From: Sphingomonadaceae bacterium
Lineage (GTDB): Bacteria > Pseudomonadota > Alphaproteobacteria > Sphingomonadales > Sphingomonadaceae
Length of the DNA stretch: 50,174 nucleotides
NCBI GenBank assembly: GCA_947477745.1
Contig: CANJUF010000024.1
Coordinates: 1 to 50,174, forward strand
Direction of reading: 5' to 3'
Shown: in pieces, positions 16,721-25,563 of the stretch
How positions within the stretch are numbered: the stretch's first letter is position 1
Layout: each line of letters opens with the position of its first letter
The notes under the pieces: generated by a model
Databases searched by the model: none
What the model was told of the DNA's origin: nothing
Seen by the model: only the letters and a program-made list of their open reading frames with translations
Made by a program: the position numbers and the translations under genes

Positions 16721-17176
16721 ATGCGCGTCTACCTGGTCATTGTCGATGAAACCGAAGAGGCGCTGGTCGCCTTGCGGTTCGCGTCGCGCCGCGCAGCAAA
16801 GACCGGCGGCGGGCTGCATCTGCTCGCGCTGGTCCCGCCCCAGGAATTCAGCGCATTTGCTGGCGTACAGGCTACTATCGAGGAAGAGGCGCGCACCCGA
16901 GCCGAAACGCTCGTCACTTCTGCCGCGGGAAACCTTCACTCCGAAAGCGGCAAGATGCCGACGATTTCGGTGAAGGTGGGCGAAGGCGTCAAGGTGGTGC
17001 GCGAGTACCTGGCCGAGCATCCCGAGGTATCGGCATTGGTGTTGGGCGCGGCAATCGAAGGGGGCCCCGGCCCGCTGGTCAGCCACTTTACCGGCGCGCT
17101 TGCGGGGCAGCTGCCCTGCCCCGTTTTCGTTGTTCCCGGATCGCTCTCGCAGGATGAGATCGAGCGGCTGAGCTAA
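16721..17176 (+). CDS. Universal stress protein family (UspA-like)
   Basis: A 151-residue single-domain UspA-like protein: N-terminal strand YLVIVDETEEALVALRFA, and the C-terminal region ALVLGAAIEGGPGPLVSHFT followed by PCPVFVVPGSL. The usual ATP-binding G-x2-G-x9-G(S/T) pattern is only loosely matched. The start is well supported by GGGGGAAG five bases upstream. It is divergent from pdhC and its last four bases overlap the end of rnr. The exact function is unknown; the family is linked to energy and oxidative stress. Confidence 0.75.
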   Translation: MRVYLVIVDETEEALVALRFASRRAAKTGGGLHLLALVPPQEFSAFAGVQATIEEEARTRAETLVTSAAGNLHSESGKMPTISVKVGEGVKVVREYLAEHPEVSALVLGAAIEGGPGPLVSHFTGALAGQLPCPVFVVPGSLSQDEIERLS

Positions 17177-19437
17177 CGCTTGCCGCGCCCCTGATGCCGG
17201 ATATTGCCGGGCCGGCCGCGCTGGCCGACAAGATGCTTGCCGCGCTTTTTAAGCGGCATGGGCTTGCCGCGCGGCTCGACTGGACCGCTACCGCCTTCTT
17301 CCAGCTCGAACTTGAGCGCGCCCGTCAGCGGATTGGCCTCTGCCAGTCTCAGCCGCAGCCTTTGACCCATGGCATAACTGGTGCCGGTCTGCTGCCCTTC
17401 GAGCACCTGCGCCTTCTCGTCATAATCGAACCTTTCGGCCCCCAGGGTCGAGACAGGCACCAGCCCGTCGCCGCCCAGCCCGACAATCGTGGCGAAGAAG
17501 CCGAATTTCTGCACACCGGTGATCCGGGTATCGAACACCTCGCCGACACGCGCCGAAAGCCAGGCGGCAACATAGCGGTCGATGGTTTCGCGCTCGGCAG
17601 CCATCGCGCGGCGCTCGGTATCGCTGATTGCCTCACTGATCTTGCCGAGGTCGTCGCGGTCGCGCTCTGACAGGCCGGACCCCGCAGGCAGGTCAGCTTT
17701 TGGCGCGGGCTGCTCCAGTCCAAAAGCGTCGACTAACGCGCGGTGCACCAGAAGGTCCGAGTAGCGGCGGATCGGCGAAGTAAAATGCGCGTAGGAGCCC
17801 AGCGCCAGGCCGAAGTGTCCCAAGTTGCGCGGCCCGTAATAGGCCTGGGTCTGGCTGCGCAGCACGGCTTCCATGATGAGCATGCGCTCACCCTCGTCGG
17901 ACACGTCCTTGAGCATGCGGTTGAACAGGCCCGGCGTGATCACCTGCCCCAGCGCCAGCTTGCGCCCGAATGTCGCCAGATAGTCCTTGAGCGTGACCAG
18001 TTTTTCGCGGCCTGGCGGCTCGTGCAGGCGGTAAACCACAGGCGCCGCCTTGCTTTCCAGCGCCTTGGCCGCCGCGACATTGGCCGCGATCATGAAGTCC
18101 TCGACCACGCGGTGCGCGTCGAGACGCTCGCGCAAGGCGATCTCGGCGATGCGGCCGTTCCCGTCGAGCACGACACGCCGCTCGGGCATGTCGAGCTCGA
18201 GCGGATCGCGCCTGTGGCGCGCATCGGCGAGCAATTTCCAGCAAGCCCACAGGTTTTGCAGGTGCTGGTCCGCCTCGCCGCTGTCGATTCGCGCCTGCGC
18301 GTCCTCGTAGGCGATGTTCGCTGCGATCCGCACCAGCGCGCGGGTGAAGCGCCAGGATGTGACGTGTCCCTCGCTGTCGATGACCAGGTGGCAAGCCATC
18401 GCAGCGCGGTCCTCGCCCTGCCTGAGCGAACAGACGTCCGCGGAAAGGACCTCAGGCAGCATCGGCACCACGCGGTCGGGAAAATAGACCGAATTGCCGC
18501 GTTTCCTTGCTTCGCGGTCAATCTGGCTGCCGGGGCGGACGTAGAACGAGACATCGGCGATTGCGATGATCGCGCGAAAACCGCCCCCGTCCGGCTCCGC
18601 CCAGATCGCATCGTCATGATCGCGCGCGTCGGCTGGGTCGATGGCGACGATGGGTATGTGGCGAAGATCTTCGCGCTTCTCTTCGCTAAGCGGAAGTTTA
18701 GCGGCGCTCCTGGCCTCCTCGATAATCTCTTCGGGAAACGCGAAGGGAATGCCGTGCTTGTGGATCGCGATCAGGCTGAACGCACGCGGGGCGAGCGGAT
18801 CGCCGAGAACCTCGGTCACCTTGACCCCCGCTCGTTCGCTCCGCCCGGCGGCCTCGGCGAGCACAAGCTGGCCCCTCTCAGCCCCGGCCAGATCGGCGAT
18901 CGGCGGCGAATGGCGGATGCGACGGTCGGTCGGCGCTAGCCAGGCCTTGCCGTTAGCGTCGATCTCGACGACGCCGAGCACCTGGTCGCTGCGCACGGCG
19001 AGCTTCTTCATCGGATGGGCGATCCAGCCGGTGCGGGTTTCCTCGGTGCGCGCAAGCACCCGCTCGCCCTTCCTCAGCGCGGGCATGACGCTGCGGCCCC
19101 TGCCCTCGACGATCCGCACGCGCAGCGGCGGCGAGGCGTCGCCCGGCGACCATGTGTCGGGCACGGCAATCGCCTCGCCATCCTCGATGTCGACAACGCG
19201 CAGCACAGTGACTTTGGGCAAGCCGCCCATCTCGTGGTAAGCGGTCCTGCGCCCGTCGATCAGGCCCTCGTCCGCCATATCGCGCAGCAGCGCCTTGAGC
19301 TGGATCTTCTCCTGGCCCTTGAGACCGAAAGCGCGCGCGATCTCGCGCTTGCCCGCCGGCGTGGGCGAATCCTTGATGAATTCGAGGATCTGCTTGTGGG
19401 TGGGAAGGCCGTGGTCGGCTATAGTTTTGCGAGGCAT
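17173..19437 (-). CDS. rnr: Ribonuclease R (3'-5' exoribonuclease)
   Basis: A 754-residue protein that degrades structured RNA from the 3' end and takes part in rRNA quality control and trans-translation. Domains in order: winged-helix N-terminus (about 10-65), cold-shock/OB segments (about 75-225), the RNB catalytic domain with IDPADARDHDDAIW (D267, D273, D275, D276 as metal ligands), an S1 domain (about 625-705) and a Lys/Arg-rich tail typical of RNase R rather than RNase II. Normal length. It converges on the Usp gene (4-base overlap) and follows proS by 53 bases in the same direction. Confidence 0.93.
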   Translation of the reverse strand: MPRKTIADHGLPTHKQILEFIKDSPTPAGKREIARAFGLKGQEKIQLKALLRDMADEGLIDGRRTAYHEMGGLPKVTVLRVVDIEDGEAIAVPDTWSPGDASPPLRVRIVEGRGRSVMPALRKGERVLARTEETRTGWIAHPMKKLAVRSDQVLGVVEIDANGKAWLAPTDRRIRHSPPIADLAGAERGQLVLAEAAGRSERAGVKVTEVLGDPLAPRAFSLIAIHKHGIPFAFPEEIIEEARSAAKLPLSEEKREDLRHIPIVAIDPADARDHDDAIWAEPDGGGFRAIIAIADVSFYVRPGSQIDREARKRGNSVYFPDRVVPMLPEVLSADVCSLRQGEDRAAMACHLVIDSEGHVTSWRFTRALVRIAANIAYEDAQARIDSGEADQHLQNLWACWKLLADARHRRDPLELDMPERRVVLDGNGRIAEIALRERLDAHRVVEDFMIAANVAAAKALESKAAPVVYRLHEPPGREKLVTLKDYLATFGRKLALGQVITPGLFNRMLKDVSDEGERMLIMEAVLRSQTQAYYGPRNLGHFGLALGSYAHFTSPIRRYSDLLVHRALVDAFGLEQPAPKADLPAGSGLSERDRDDLGKISEAISDTERRAMAAERETIDRYVAAWLSARVGEVFDTRITGVQKFGFFATIVGLGGDGLVPVSTLGAERFDYDEKAQVLEGQQTGTSYAMGQRLRLRLAEANPLTGALKFELEEGGSGPVEPRGKPMPLKKRGKHLVGQRGRPGNIRHQGRGKR

Positions 19438-19490
19438 CGGCTCATGTGGCTGTCACAGCGACATTGCGCAAGGCAGTGCCTTTGCGCCGT

Positions 19491-21035
19491 TCAGTACGAC
19501 CTCGCCACGTAAATCCGTTCAGCAGCAGGCTTGCCGGTAAAGATGCACACGCCCGAGGCAGGTGCCGCGTCCATCGGCACGTTGCGCAGCGTCAGCTTCA
19601 TCGATTTGAGCGTCTCGATCACGCTGTCAAGCTCGGCCCCGGTCGGGCGCGACCACTGCGTTTCCACCCAGCCAGGATACTTTGCGTTGTCGGAATAGAA
19701 CGCGCGCAGGGCGTCGAGGTTCTCGATGCCGCGCACGATCTGCGCGTCGCGCCGCGCGGTGGCCTCGCCGTGGAGCGCGCGTTGAACGTCTTCCAGTTCA
19801 GCAGCGGCGCGGCAAACGAAAGCGTCCTTCGCCTCTCCGGTGAAGGCGACTTTGCCGCTGTCCGCATTCCACAGCTTGTCGCGGCGGATCACCGAAACTT
19901 TGCCCTCGGCCATGTCCCTTCCCCCGATCTCGAGCACCAGCGGCACGCCCTTCTTGACCCAGGCCCAGCGCTTTGCGGTCGCCTTGCCGGGCCGCTTGTC
20001 GAGCAGCACGCGAACCGGCTCTCCCAGAGCAGACTGCGACGCCAGTGCCTTGCGGATTTCCTCGCAATAGGAGAGCAAGGCCGCATCCTCGTCATTGTCG
20101 CGCAGCATCGGCAGGATGACGATCTGGTGCGGCGCCACGGCGGGAGGCACACGCAGCCCGTCGTCGTCGCCGTGAACCATGATCAGGCCGCCGATCAGCC
20201 GGGTGGAAACGCCCCAGCTGGTGGTGTGGCAATATTGCTGCGTGCCTTCACTATCCTGATACTGGATGCCCGCCGCTTCGGCGAAGCCCGTGCCGAGATA
20301 GTGCGAAGTGCCCGCCTGCAGCGCCTTGCCATCCTGCATCATCGCTTCGATCGACCAGGTGCCGACAGCGCCGGGAAACCGTTCGTTTTCGGGCTTTTCG
20401 CCAGCGATCACTGGCATGGCCAGCACCTCTTCGGCGAAGCTGCGATACATTTCGAGCGCGCGCAGCGTCTCCGCCATGGCGTCCTCACGGTTCGCGTGCG
20501 CGGTATGCCCTTCCTGCCAGAGGAATTCGCTGGTGCGCAGGAACATGCGCGTACGCATTTCCCAGCGTACGACATTCGCCCACTGATTGGTTAGCATCGG
20601 CAGATCGCGCCATGACTGGATCCAGCGCGCCATGGCCGCGCCGATCACGGTCTCCGAGGTGGGGCGCACGACCAGCGGCTCTTCCAGTTTGGCCTCGGGA
20701 TCGGGTACCAGACCGCCCTTTCCGTCACCGATTAGGCGGTGATGGGTGACGACCGCCATTTCCTTGGCGAAACCTTCGACATGCTCGGCTTCCTTGGCGA
20801 AATAGCCAAGCGGTATGAACAGCGGGAAATAGCAGTTTTCGACCCCTGCCGCCTTGATCCGGTCATCCATCAGGCGCTGGATGCGCTCCCAGATGCCGTA
20901 GCCCCACGGCTTGATGACCATGCAGCCGCGCACGCCCGATTCCTCGGCCATGTCGGCTTCGGAGATGACTTCCTGATACCACTGGGCGAAATCGGCATCG
21001 CGCGAAGTGGCAAGGGCGTGTTTAATGGCGGACAC
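19491..21035 (-). CDS. proS: Prolyl-tRNA synthetase, archaeal/eukaryal-like (type 3)
   Basis: A class II aminoacyl-tRNA synthetase of 514 residues that charges tRNA-Pro. It contains motif 2 (VVRWEMRTRMFLRTSEFLWQ), GHTAHANREDA, the proline-site GTSHYLGTGFAEAAGI, motif 3 near GGLIMVHGDDDGLRVPP and a C-terminal anticodon and zinc-like domain ending in Tyr. This architecture is the archaeal/eukaryal-like form, not the approximately 440-residue ProRS found in many alphaproteobacteria. The long frame starting at 21197 is unlikely; GTG 21035 gives the expected MSAIKHALATSRDADFAQWY start (first residue read as Met). It is preceded by a hairpin-rich spacer. Confidence 0.92.
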   Translation of the reverse strand: MSAIKHALATSRDADFAQWYQEVISEADMAEESGVRGCMVIKPWGYGIWERIQRLMDDRIKAAGVENCYFPLFIPLGYFAKEAEHVEGFAKEMAVVTHHRLIGDGKGGLVPDPEAKLEEPLVVRPTSETVIGAAMARWIQSWRDLPMLTNQWANVVRWEMRTRMFLRTSEFLWQEGHTAHANREDAMAETLRALEMYRSFAEEVLAMPVIAGEKPENERFPGAVGTWSIEAMMQDGKALQAGTSHYLGTGFAEAAGIQYQDSEGTQQYCHTTSWGVSTRLIGGLIMVHGDDDGLRVPPAVAPHQIVILPMLRDNDEDAALLSYCEEIRKALASQSALGEPVRVLLDKRPGKATAKRWAWVKKGVPLVLEIGGRDMAEGKVSVIRRDKLWNADSGKVAFTGEAKDAFVCRAAAELEDVQRALHGEATARRDAQIVRGIENLDALRAFYSDNAKYPGWVETQWSRPTGAELDSVIETLKSMKLTLRNVPMDAAPASGVCIFTGKPAAERIYVARSY

Positions 21036-21132
21036 GGGAAAGGGCTTTCGAAAATGGGCTGGGAAATCTGGAACGGCAGACGCATAGAGCCTGATCGCCG
21101 TTGAGTGAAGCGCCTTGCGCTTTATTCGATGG

Positions 21133-21199
21133 CGTGAATCAGGCTCTCGATATTTGTTGCGACCTTGATTCACGTTGCGGATTGATTCAATCAGCAACG
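21133..21199. promoter_or_regulatory. Two hairpins and three GANTC sites between phaR and proS
   Basis: CGTGAATCA (21133-21141) pairs with TGATTCACG (21166-21174), and CGTTGC-G-GATTGA-T-TCAATC-A-GCAACG (21173-21199) folds as two 6-bp stems with one G-A mismatch. The two structures share two bases, so they may exclude each other. GANTC, the CcrM methylation site of alphaproteobacteria, occurs three times (GAATC and two GATTC). There is no T-run. The spacer could end phaR or control proS. Confidence 0.35.
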
Positions 21200-21217
21200 A
21201 TCAAGTTCTGCTGCGCC

Positions 21218-21775
21218 CTATTTGTCGAGCGCGTCAAGCCTCTTCTGCATGGCTTCCATCTGCTTGCGCAGCGCATCGATGTCGCTGCCCTGCGGCGCTT
21301 CGGGTTCGCTCGTGGCAGCCGGCTCGGCCCCAGGCAGAAAGGCCGAGGCCGCCGCCTTGAACATCGCCATGTTCTGTTCGGCGAGCTTGGCGAGCGGATT
21401 GTTGCCGAGGCTGCTCTCGAAGGCCTTGGCCAGCTTGGACTGGTTGGCGCGGAAGTTTTCCATCGAGGCTTCGAGATAATGCGGGATCAGCGACTGCATC
21501 GAATTGCCGTACATGCGGATCAAATCGCGCAGGAAATTGACCGGCAGCATCTGCTCACCGTTGGCTTCCTCGTCGAGGATGATCTGCGTCAGGATCTGGT
21601 GAGTGATGTCGTTGCCGGTCTTGGCGTCGAGCACCTTGTAGTCGGTGCCTTCGCGAGTCATTTTGGCGAGATGGTCGAGCGTGATGTAGCTTGATGAGCG
21701 CGTGTTGTAGAGCCGCCGGTTAGCATACTTCTTGATGATGACCGTATCGTCGCTCTTCGCATTTGCATCAGCCAT
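21218..21775 (-). CDS. phaR: Polyhydroxyalkanoate synthesis repressor
   Basis: A 185-residue DNA- and PHA-granule-binding repressor of phasin genes. The N-terminal domain KKYANRRLYNTRSSSYITLD is diagnostic, followed by LPVNFLRDLIRMYGNSMQSL and a C-terminal Ala/Glu-rich helix ending RKQMEAMQKRLDAL that could form a coiled coil. The start is ATG 21775, with GGGAG seven bases upstream; an earlier in-frame ATG at 21799 has no ribosome site. No PHA synthase or phasin gene is in the window, so the targets are elsewhere. It stands alone, between alr and proS. Confidence 0.93.
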   Translation of the reverse strand: MADANAKSDDTVIIKKYANRRLYNTRSSSYITLDHLAKMTREGTDYKVLDAKTGNDITHQILTQIILDEEANGEQMLPVNFLRDLIRMYGNSMQSLIPHYLEASMENFRANQSKLAKAFESSLGNNPLAKLAEQNMAMFKAAASAFLPGAEPAATSEPEAPQGSDIDALRKQMEAMQKRLDALDK

Positions 21776-21876
21776 GCAGCAGCTCCCAACTATCCCCAAT
21801 CTCTAGACATAGCATGGCCTCGTGGTGCAACGCAACAATCCCCATGCTGCGCAGCAAAAAGAATAGTTACGTGTTT

Positions 21877-22929
21877 TCAACGGGCGAAGCGGTCACCGAG
21901 TAAGGTCAACAATTCATATTGCGAAAGCCCGCTGGCCGCCGAGGCTTCGGGCAGCGCATATTTGACCTCGAGCCAATCGCCTTCGCGGACATCCTCCGCC
22001 CCGGCGAGATCGACATCGATCATGTCCATCGACACCCGGCCAAGCACTGGGAGCCGGCGGCCCTGCCACAGCAGCACGCCCTTGCCGCCCGACCAGCAGC
22101 GCAGGAACCCGTCGGCATAGCCAAGCGCAACCACGCCCACCCGCATCGGCGCGGGGGCAATGAAGGTCGCGTTGTAACCGACCCCCTCCCCCGCCTCGAT
22201 TTCGCGGACCTGCATCACCGCCGCCATCGGCCGCGCGACCTGTGCAATCCGGCCCTGCATCTCGGGGCGCGGCACGCCGCCATAGAGCGACAGGCCGGGC
22301 CGGGTAAGGTCGCCGTGATACGATGGGCCGAGCGCGATGCCCGCGCTGTTGGCAAGGCTCGCGCGGGAGTGCGGCACCATGCGGCGCGCTTCCTCCCACC
22401 GCGCGCATTGCCGCACGTTGAGCGCTACGTCCTCGTCAGCGGAGGCGAGGTGCGACATCAGCACGTCGACATCGAGCCGCGCGATCAGCGGATCGCCGAG
22501 CTGCGAGAGCGGCAGGCCAAGCCGGTTGATCCCGGTATCGACCATCAGATCGCAGCGCCCGCCGCCTGCAGCCAGCCAGCGCGCCGCCTGTTCGAGCGAA
22601 TTGATGACGACGCGCACGCCGGTCTCGCGCGCCCAGGCGGCGACACCGTCGCTGATCGGGCCGTGCAGCAGCGAAATCTCTCCCGGCGATGCCAATCCGA
22701 CGATGTCGGCAGCCTCGTGGGCATAGGTTACAAAGAAATCGCGGCATCCCGCCTGGCGCAGGACGGGAACGGCAAGCTTTGCTCCTATCCCGTATGCGTC
22801 TGCCTTGACCGCCGCGCCGGTGCGCGCAGCGCCCGACATTGCATCGAGCGCGCGCCAGTTGGCCGCCAAGGCATCGCGATCGACAACCAGCCTGAGCGCG
22901 GCTGGCGGCAAGTCAGGGTTTGGCCCCAT
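21877..22929 (-). CDS. alr: Alanine racemase
   Basis: A 350-residue fold-type III PLP enzyme that makes D-alanine for peptidoglycan. The PLP lysine is K42 in AAVKADAYGIG; the other signatures are VDTGINRLGL, LYGGVPRPEMQ and, in the second domain, EAGEGVGYNATF with the catalytic Tyr, and VSMDMIDVDL. ATG 22929 was chosen: AGGAGG lies three bases upstream, and the N-terminus then begins MGPNPDLPPAALRLVVD. The longer frame from 22992 is arginine- and tryptophan-rich junk. The start overlaps the end of the MFS transporter gene by 17 bases, so the two are cotranscribed. Confidence 0.92.
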   Translation of the reverse strand: MGPNPDLPPAALRLVVDRDALAANWRALDAMSGAARTGAAVKADAYGIGAKLAVPVLRQAGCRDFFVTYAHEAADIVGLASPGEISLLHGPISDGVAAWARETGVRVVINSLEQAARWLAAGGGRCDLMVDTGINRLGLPLSQLGDPLIARLDVDVLMSHLASADEDVALNVRQCARWEEARRMVPHSRASLANSAGIALGPSYHGDLTRPGLSLYGGVPRPEMQGRIAQVARPMAAVMQVREIEAGEGVGYNATFIAPAPMRVGVVALGYADGFLRCWSGGKGVLLWQGRRLPVLGRVSMDMIDVDLAGAEDVREGDWLEVKYALPEASAASGLSQYELLTLLGDRFAR

Positions 22930-24553
22930 TGGCCTCCTCGAAGTCGCGCGGCGGGCCGCCCTTGAGGCCCCACCACGCCACCACCAGCGCAATCGCCGTC
23001 ACCCCCCAGGTGTACCACAGCCCCGAATAAGGATCGCCGGTCAGCGCAACGATCAGCGCGGAAACGAATGGAAGGAAACCACCGAAATAGCCCGTGCCGA
23101 TGTGATAGGGGATCGACATCGAGCTGTAGCGGATGCGCGCCGGGAACATCTCGGTCAAAAGCGCCGCTACCGGGCCATAGGTCACCGCGGACAGCAACAT
23201 CAGGCCGAACATGCCGAGGAAAACCTTGAAGCCCTGGGCAAAGGTCGGGGTCACCTTCTCAAGGTTATAGCCGGCCTCTCCCAGCCACGCCGATAGCTGC
23301 TTGGCGCGCGCCGGCTTGTCATCGAAGGCATATTGACCCAGCGGCAGCGGCTTGCCGCCCACTGTCACCGAAAGTTCGCTTGCCTCGGCGCGGGTATAGG
23401 CAACGCCCACGCCCGACAGGTCGGCCAGCATCTTGGCGCACGGTGTCTTTTGTTCGGCTGCGTACCAGACGTAATCGCAGTCTGAACCGGCAACCACCAC
23501 CGCCTGATCGCGATTTGCAGCGACGAGCGCGGGATTGGCGGCAGCCCCGATCCACCAGAACAGCGGGAACAGCAGCACGAGTATGGCGACATAGCCAAGC
23601 ACGATCGGCCTCTTGCGACCGATCCTGTCCGACAGCCGACCCGCCAGAACATAGAAAGACATGCCCGCCAGCGCGGCAAGCCCGACGATGATCTCGGCGG
23701 TGGTGTCTTCCATCCGCATCTGGCCTTTGAGGAAGCTGAGGCCGTAGAACATCGAGCAATACCAGATCGCCGTCAGCCCTGCGCCGACGCCGAACAGCGC
23801 GACGAATAGGCGCTTCTTGTTGCCGGGATAGGTGAAGCTCTCGACAAAGGGATTGCCCGCCAGCTCGCCTTCTTCCTTCATAGCCCGGAAAACCGGGCTT
23901 TCGTGAAGCTTGAGCCGCATCCACAGCGAGACGACGAGCAGCAGGATCGAAAGGATGAAGGGCAAGCGCCAGCCCCATTCGTTCCACGTTTCGGCACTCA
24001 TCGAGGCCTTGCAGAGCAGCACGACGACAAGGCTGAGCACAAACCCGCCAACCACGCTCGACTGGATGAAGCCGGTGTAGAAACCGCGCTCGTGCGGCGG
24101 GGAATGCTCCGCGACATAGATCGCCGCGCCGCCATATTCGCCGCCGAGCGCCAGGCCCTGAAGGATGCGCAGGAAGATCACGATGCCCGGTGCCCACCAG
24201 CCGATGGATTCCGCCGAAGGCACCATGCCGACGCCCGCCGTGGCGATGCCCATCAGGGTTACCGTCACCAGGAAGGTGTATTTGCGGCCAAGCTTGTCGC
24301 CGAGATAGCCGAACAGGATCGCGCCGAGCGGCCGGAAACCGAACCCGACCGCGAAAACCAGCCAGAACAGCAGCATCTCCAGCGTCGGGTTGCCGGTCGG
24401 GAAGAAGGTTCTCGACAGGATCACGCCGAGCGCGCCATAAATGAAAAAATCGTACCATTCGAAAATCGTGCCGGCCGACGAGGCAGCGATAACAAGCCGG
24501 ATATCCGAAGCGGTCGGCTCGGGCGGCTGTGGATGCGGATTTGCGTCGGCCAT
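22913..24553 (-). CDS. MFS transporter, metabolite:proton symporter type
   Basis: A 546-residue inner-membrane permease of the MHS branch (relatives of ProP, KgtP and ShiA). Visible: GTIFEWYDFFIYGALG at the first helix, loop 2-3 motif GYLGDKLGRKYTFL, RILQGLALGGEYGGAAIY, and GRLSDRIGRKRPIVLG in the second half. About 12 helices are expected. An unusual soluble insertion of about 90 residues (roughly 335-425, with Cys in GSDCDYVWY and TPCAKML) splits the C-terminal half and would face the periplasm. The substrate is not predictable; overlap with alr hints at nothing specific. Normal MHS proteins are about 430-480 residues, so the length is explained by the insertion. Confidence 0.88.
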   Translation of the reverse strand: MADANPHPQPPEPTASDIRLVIAASSAGTIFEWYDFFIYGALGVILSRTFFPTGNPTLEMLLFWLVFAVGFGFRPLGAILFGYLGDKLGRKYTFLVTVTLMGIATAGVGMVPSAESIGWWAPGIVIFLRILQGLALGGEYGGAAIYVAEHSPPHERGFYTGFIQSSVVGGFVLSLVVVLLCKASMSAETWNEWGWRLPFILSILLLVVSLWMRLKLHESPVFRAMKEEGELAGNPFVESFTYPGNKKRLFVALFGVGAGLTAIWYCSMFYGLSFLKGQMRMEDTTAEIIVGLAALAGMSFYVLAGRLSDRIGRKRPIVLGYVAILVLLFPLFWWIGAAANPALVAANRDQAVVVAGSDCDYVWYAAEQKTPCAKMLADLSGVGVAYTRAEASELSVTVGGKPLPLGQYAFDDKPARAKQLSAWLGEAGYNLEKVTPTFAQGFKVFLGMFGLMLLSAVTYGPVAALLTEMFPARIRYSSMSIPYHIGTGYFGGFLPFVSALIVALTGDPYSGLWYTWGVTAIALVVAWWGLKGGPPRDFEEANGAKP

Positions 24554-24590
24554 TCATGTCCCCCCTGGCAATGCCATTGCGCGGCTGTCT

Positions 24591-25019
24591 CTAGCCGTCT
24601 GTTTCGCCGCTGGAAAGCGCCTCTTCCGCCGCTTGCCACGCGAGCAGGATTGCGCCGTGCCGGCCTGGATAATCGCGGGCAGGCGCGATGGCATCGAGGC
24701 CGGGCCAGTCGGGCAGTTGCCCCTCGCCTGCAAGCCAGTCGCGCATCGCCGCATGGGCGGAGCGAATCTCGTCCGCGGAGCGACCCGACGCAGCGCGCGC
24801 GAAAATAGCGGCAGCGGCCTGACCGATCGCGCAGGCCTGGCTCCTGAGCCCGGTTCGCTCGATCCGACCGTCTGCGCCAGTCGCAAGACCCAGTTCCAGC
24901 GTGCTGCCGCAGCTGCGCGAACGCGCCGACGCCTTCAGCGGCAAGCTATCGTCCCAGCCATGACCGGCCAGACTGGTCGCCAGTTCGAGAATCTGCGGGG
25001 TATAGAGCGTAGCGCTCAT
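24591..25019 (-). CDS. NifU/IscU-like iron-sulfur scaffold homologue, third Cys absent
   Basis: A 142-residue protein with the IscU/NifU N-terminal fold. Two of the three scaffold cysteines are visible, in RSCGSTLEL and SQACAIGQAAAAIF. The third (normally after an Arg/Lys near the C-terminus) is replaced in DYPGRHGAILLAWQAA by His. It therefore may not hold a cluster in the usual way. Start: ATG 25019, with AGG five bases upstream; ATG 25022 overlaps the cvpA stop (TAATG). The gene is the last of radA-cvpA-this gene, so it is under the same LexA-linked promoter. Function beyond family membership is not established. Confidence 0.75.
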   Translation of the reverse strand: MSATLYTPQILELATSLAGHGWDDSLPLKASARSRSCGSTLELGLATGADGRIERTGLRSQACAIGQAAAAIFARAASGRSADEIRSAHAAMRDWLAGEGQLPDWPGLDAIAPARDYPGRHGAILLAWQAAEEALSSGETDG

Positions 25020-25021
25020 CA

Positions 25022-25552
25022 TTACCTGTTGCCGAGGGCCTCCGCCTCTGCCTCGGCTGCTTCGCGGCGGCGATCCGCGATCATCGTGACAAGCGCCTCG
25101 CTGCTGGCATTGACGAAGGGATAGGTGCGCGCCTGGATGATCCACAGCGGCCGTCCGCCCGCGCCCCAGACGGTATCATAGCCCAGCACCAGGATCGAGA
25201 AGGCCAGAGTGACGATGATCATGCCTTTGACCCCGCCGAATCCGAAACCAAGCACGCGGTCGATCGGGCCAAGGGCGGATTCCCGGCTCTTTGCGCCGAG
25301 CCAGCGGGCCAACACCTTGACGAAGGCATAAGGCACCAGCAGCAGGAGGGCGAAGGCGAGCACCGCCGCGCCCGAGCTTGTGCCGACATGTGGCTCGAAA
25401 AACGAGGCAAGCGGGCCATGCAGAAACCGGATCGCGAACAAGGCGAATATCCACGCCGACAGCGCAAGGACTTCCTGCACGAAACCGCGCATGAAACCAG
25501 TGATCGCGCCAAGGCCAACGATCAGCAGCACTGCAATATCGAAGCCAGTCAT
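25022..25552 (-). CDS. CvpA-family membrane protein
   Basis: A 176-residue protein with four predicted transmembrane helices in the first about 120 residues, including FDIAVLLIVGLGAITGFMRG, the CvpA-type loop ALSAWIFALFAIRF, and VLGFGFGGVKGMIIVTLAFS. The C-terminus is a cytoplasmic helix rich in Ala, Glu and Arg. CvpA is tied to colicin V production and envelope homeostasis in enteric bacteria; its molecular role is not clear. ATG 25552 is preferred to the TTG at 25558. It sits 11 bases after radA and touches the next gene by one base. Confidence 0.85.
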   Translation of the reverse strand: MTGFDIAVLLIVGLGAITGFMRGFVQEVLALSAWIFALFAIRFLHGPLASFFEPHVGTSSGAAVLAFALLLLVPYAFVKVLARWLGAKSRESALGPIDRVLGFGFGGVKGMIIVTLAFSILVLGYDTVWGAGGRPLWIIQARTYPFVNASSEALVTMIADRRREAAEAEAEALGNR

Positions 25553-25563
25553 GGCCAAGCGAT

